The notes under the pieces were generated by a model. That model was not told where the DNA came from and searched no databases. It saw nothing but the letters and a program-made list of their open reading frames with translations. A stretch of DNA of 64,000 nt from Rhizobium lentis. Lineage in GTDB: Bacteria; Pseudomonadota; Alphaproteobacteria; Rhizobiales; Rhizobiaceae. The stretch is taken from NCBI RefSeq assembly GCF_014200175.1, contig NZ_JACHBD010000009.1, positions 124,001 to 188,000 on the forward strand, in the 5' to 3' direction. Made by a program: the position numbers and the translations under genes. Position 1 is the first letter of the stretch. Every line of letters begins with the position of its first letter. This document shows positions 61,509 through 64,000 of this stretch, in pieces.

Positions 61509-62540
61509 ATGAAAGCCATCGTTATTCATGCTGCCAAGGATCTCAGGATTGAGGAGCGCGAGCCGGAGGTTGCGGAAGAGGGGCAGGTGGAAATCGCCAT
61601 CGAAGCCGGCGGCATTTGCGGTTCCGACCTGCATTATTACAATCATGGTGGCTTCGGCACCGTTCGCCTGCGCGAGCCGATGATCCTCGGCCACGAAATC
61701 GCCGGCACGGTCAAGGCGCTGGGTGCCGGTGTGAGCGATCTTGCGGTCGGAAACCGCGTTGCGGTGTCTCCGAGCCGGCCGTGCAATCATTGCCAATATT
61801 GCCTGAGGGGACAGCAGAACCACTGTCTCAACATGAGGTTTTACGGCAGCGCCATGCCGATGCCGCATATTCAGGGCGGCTTTCGCCAGCGCCTGGTGGC
61901 GGAGCGCTGGCAATGCCACAAGGTCGCCGACGGCATCTCCATTCACGAGGCCGCCTTCGCCGAACCCTTTGCCGTAACGCTGCATGCTGCCAGCCGCGCC
62001 GGATCGCTGCTGGGAAAACGGGTTCTCGTCACCGGTTGCGGCCCGATCGGCATGCTGGCGATTATTGCCGCGCGCGTTCTCGGCGCCCGCGAAATCGTCG
62101 CGACCGATGTGACCGACAGCGTTCTGGCGATCGCCCGCACCAGCGGCGCGGATCGAACGATCAATGTTGCGACGCATGCCGCCGACCTCGCTGCTTACGG
62201 CGCCGACAAGGGATATTTCGAGGTCATGTTCGAAGCATCAGGCAATGAGCGCGCGGTGCGCGCCGGCCTGGAGGCGCTGAAGCCCCGCGCCGTTCTCGTG
62301 CAGCTCGGCCTCGGCGGCGATGTCTCCATCCCGCAGAACATGATCGTCGCCAAGGAACTCGAGATGCGCGGGACATTCCGTTTTCACGAGGAATTTGCGC
62401 TTGCCGTCGAGCTGATCAACGCGCGGCGCGTCGATCTGAAACCGCTGCTAACAGGGGTTTTTGCCATCGAAGAGGCCGTCGCCGCCTTTGAATTGGCAAG
62501 CGATCGCAGCAAGTCGATGAAAGTCCAGATCGCCTTCTGA
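61509..62540 (+). CDS. idnD: L-idonate 5-dehydrogenase (zinc alcohol dehydrogenase family)
   Basis: From ATG 61509 the protein has 343 residues, the usual IdnD length. Catalytic zinc ligands are in GGICGSDLHYYNHGGFG and GHEIAG; the structural zinc cysteines in RPCNHCQYCLRGQQNHCLN; the NAD loop VTGCGPIGMLAI follows about residue 170. It oxidises L-idonate to 5-ketogluconate, which IdnO then reduces to gluconate. GAGGG precedes the ATG. Confidence 0.93.
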   Translation: MKAIVIHAAKDLRIEEREPEVAEEGQVEIAIEAGGICGSDLHYYNHGGFGTVRLREPMILGHEIAGTVKALGAGVSDLAVGNRVAVSPSRPCNHCQYCLRGQQNHCLNMRFYGSAMPMPHIQGGFRQRLVAERWQCHKVADGISIHEAAFAEPFAVTLHAASRAGSLLGKRVLVTGCGPIGMLAIIAARVLGAREIVATDVTDSVLAIARTSGADRTINVATHAADLAAYGADKGYFEVMFEASGNERAVRAGLEALKPRAVLVQLGLGGDVSIPQNMIVAKELEMRGTFRFHEEFALAVELINARRVDLKPLLTGVFAIEEAVAAFELASDRSKSMKVQIAF

Positions 62541-62551
62541 CAAGGCGCCGA

Positions 62552-63637
62552 TTATCGGGCGCCGCGCTCCGTGCTTTCGCGCAGGACGACCCTGTAGCCG
62601 GTCAATGTGATCTCGTCACCGGTCGCCTCGCCGCCCGCTTGCATGGCATCCAGGAGCTTGGCCGCGGCCTGGCGGCCAATGCCGTAACAGTCGACATTGA
62701 TCGTGGTGATGCTGGGATGACAGATTGACGAGATCTCGTAGTCGCCGAAGCCGGCAATGGCGATATCTTCAGGCACGCGCATTCCCCTGCGCTTGCATTC
62801 CATGATCGCGCCGAAGGCGGACAAGTCGGAGACGCAGAGAACCACTTCCGTGTCCGGCCAGCGTTCCAGGAGGCTCACCACTGCCTGGCCGCCCTGTTCC
62901 ATCGTGATCGGCGGCACGCCGAAGGAAATCGCCCGCCCCGGTCCCAAGCCCAGTTCTTCAACAGTCTTCAGGAAACCGCTTCGCCGCTGGCTCCCGCGGG
63001 TATCGCGCGCCGTCGTACCGCCGATATAGCCAAACCGCCGATAGCCCTGGCTCGCAAGCGCCCGCACCAGTAGGGACATCGCCTCGCTGTTGGAAAAGCC
63101 GACGACATGATTGATCGGCTCTTCCGGAATTTCCCAGGTTTCGACCACCGGAATGCCGGCCTTATCAAGCATGCGCCGCGCCCGGTCGGTATGCGAACCA
63201 CCTGTCAGGATGATGCCTTCGGGGCGCCGGCGCAGCATCGCTTCGATCAGCTTTTCCTCTTTTTCGGCGGAATAATCGGTATAGCCGAGAAGAAGCTGAA
63301 GGCCGGTATTTTCCAAGGCATCGGTGATGCCGCGTGCGGTGTCGGAAAAATTCGAATTGTTGATGGAGGGCACCAGCGCCGCGATGAAGCCGCTGCGCCG
63401 AGACGAAAGGCTGCCGGCGGAGAGATCGAGCACATAGCCGAGCGCATCGACGGCCTCCATGATGCGCTTCCGGGTCTCTTCGGAAACGCTCGCATCCTGG
63501 CGAAAGGCGCGCGAAACGGTCATGGCCGATACGCCGACATATTTGGCGACTTCGGCCATCGTCAGCTTTTGGGCGTCTACTCCCTTGAGACGCCTGCCTT
63601 TCGACTCATCCTCGTCTTTCACCGGCTCCGCTTTCAA
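62552..63637 (-). CDS. LacI-family regulator of the gluconate/idonate genes (GntR/IdnR-like)
   Basis: The 361-residue protein starts at TTG 63637 behind AGGAAG (GTG 63622 is an alternative). After a charged 25-residue tail it has the LacI helix-turn-helix LTMAEVAKYVGVSAMTVSRAF and hinge DLSAGSLSSRRSG, then an effector domain resembling GntR (LLLGYTDYSAEKEEKLIEAML, PINHVVGFSNSEA). The four TGTTATCGATAACA-like sites at 58.1, 60.5 and 63.7 kb are its likely targets; gluconate, idonate or a phosphorylated form is the likely inducer. Confidence 0.92.
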   Translation of the reverse strand: MKAEPVKDEDESKGRRLKGVDAQKLTMAEVAKYVGVSAMTVSRAFRQDASVSEETRKRIMEAVDALGYVLDLSAGSLSSRRSGFIAALVPSINNSNFSDTARGITDALENTGLQLLLGYTDYSAEKEEKLIEAMLRRRPEGIILTGGSHTDRARRMLDKAGIPVVETWEIPEEPINHVVGFSNSEAMSLLVRALASQGYRRFGYIGGTTARDTRGSQRRSGFLKTVEELGLGPGRAISFGVPPITMEQGGQAVVSLLERWPDTEVVLCVSDLSAFGAIMECKRRGMRVPEDIAIAGFGDYEISSICHPSITTINVDCYGIGRQAAAKLLDAMQAGGEATGDEITLTGYRVVLRESTERGAR

Positions 63638-63672
63638 ACAGCTTCCTAGTTGGGCACTTCAGAACACGATAA

Positions 63673-63686
63673 AGTTATCGCTATCA
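63673..63686. promoter_or_regulatory. weak LacI operator upstream of the regulator gene
   Basis: AGTTATCGCTATCA matches 11 of 14 positions of the TGTTATCGATAACA palindrome. It lies 36 bases upstream of the regulator start and suggests mild autoregulation. Confidence 0.5.
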
Positions 63687-63767
63687 TCGCACAATCAATA
63701 TTATTGCAGGACTGCTGCGTTCCACAGTTCGCCGATCTCTGTACGAAGGTCGAAAAACAAGGCAGGA

Positions 63768-63781
63768 TGATATCGATAACA
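63768..63781. promoter_or_regulatory. LacI operator upstream of the gluconolactonase gene
   Basis: TGATATCGATAACA matches 13 of 14 positions of the regulon palindrome and ends 18 bases before ATG 63800. It puts the lactonase gene in the same regulon. Confidence 0.7.
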
Positions 63782-63799
63782 ATCTGAAGTGAGGACATC

Positions 63800-64000
63800 A
63801 TGTTCGGAGAAATCGAGGGTACGGGGTTCGAAGTGCTGGACCCACGCTTTGAAAGCTGTTTCGTCGGCCATGCCCGCGTCGAGCGGCTTTGGACGGGCGG
63901 TCGCTGGCTGGAAGGACCGGCCTGGTTTGCCGCCGGGCGTTATCTGGTCTTCTCGGATATCCCCAACGATCGCATGATGCGCTACGACGATACCAGCGGG
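63800..64000 (+). CDS. gluconolactonase/SMP-30 family protein, 5-prime part only
   Basis: ATG 63800 follows GTGAGGACATC and opens a frame of 67 codons that runs off the window. VERLWTGGRWLEGPAWFAAG and YLVFSDIPNDRMMRYDD are the first blade of the SMP-30/gluconolactonase propeller, including the glutamate that binds the metal. It would hydrolyse glucono- or related sugar lactones to acids for the idonate/gluconate pathway. No signal peptide is seen. The 3-prime end lies beyond 64000. Confidence 0.9.
   Translation, partial: MFGEIEGTGFEVLDPRFESCFVGHARVERLWTGGRWLEGPAWFAAGRYLVFSDIPNDRMMRYDDTSG

Overview
The window reads as part of a large replicon of a Rhizobium-type alphaproteobacterium, probably an accessory plasmid or chromid-like region. 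The DNA is GC-rich and densely coding. It carries an mctS-mctR-mctP monocarboxylate uptake locus of the kind described in Rhizobium leguminosarum, an rhizobial S21-type ribosomal protein gene, and six separate ABC uptake systems, each with its own regulator and catabolic enzymes. I saw no rRNA, tRNA, CRISPR array or complete mobile element.

Layout. 0.07-4.2 kb: a frameshifted rpsU-like gene, a small hypothetical protein, a LysR regulator divergent from a PdxI-like pyridoxal reductase, a small membrane protein, and polyphosphate kinase 2. 4.3-12.6 kb: a minus-strand sugar operon (TIM-barrel isomerase, CUT1-type ABC transporter, GMC oxidoreductase) with a divergent LacI regulator and two LacI-type operators. 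12.65-13.2 kb: a ParD/ParE-type toxin-antitoxin pair. 13.4-19.4 kb: a tightly coupled operon with biotin carrier, biotin carboxylase, a second carrier-like protein lacking the biotin lysine, PxpB, PxpC, PxpA and an aminotransferase. 19.4-26.4 kb: LysR regulator, SDR, polar amino acid ABC transporter, RraA-like protein and an unassigned barrel protein. 26.4-35.7 kb: an IclR-linked operon with a ribose-type ABC transporter, amidohydrolase, D-serine dehydratase-like PLP enzyme, RidA and a zinc deacylase.

35.9-40.0 kb: FMN monooxygenase with an Ssu/Tau-type ABC transporter, likely for organosulfur use. 40.0-42.6 kb: ClC channel and MarR regulator. 42.6-47.2 kb: homocysteine S-methyltransferase with a polar amino acid ABC transporter and a divergent Lrp regulator. 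47.3-51.3 kb: mctS, mctR, a DUF3311-type protein and mctP. 51.3-54.3 kb: a chemoreceptor ending in NWEEF, a decayed GGDEF fragment in a gene-poor stretch, and a small dimeric-barrel protein. 54.4-64.0 kb: a gluconate/idonate module (second ribose-type ABC transporter, dehydrogenases, gluconokinase, LacI regulator and the start of a gluconolactonase), tied together by four related TGTTATCGATAACA-type operators.

Most interesting: the 13.4-18.1 kb operon contains every domain of a urea-carboxylase-like biotin enzyme as separate subunits (biotin carboxylase, carrier, and PxpB/PxpC, which are homologous to the urea carboxylase carboxyltransferase domain) plus a degenerate second carrier. Also notable are the reconstructable LacI regulon at 58-64 kb and a NarL-like 7-2-7 site at the end of mctR.
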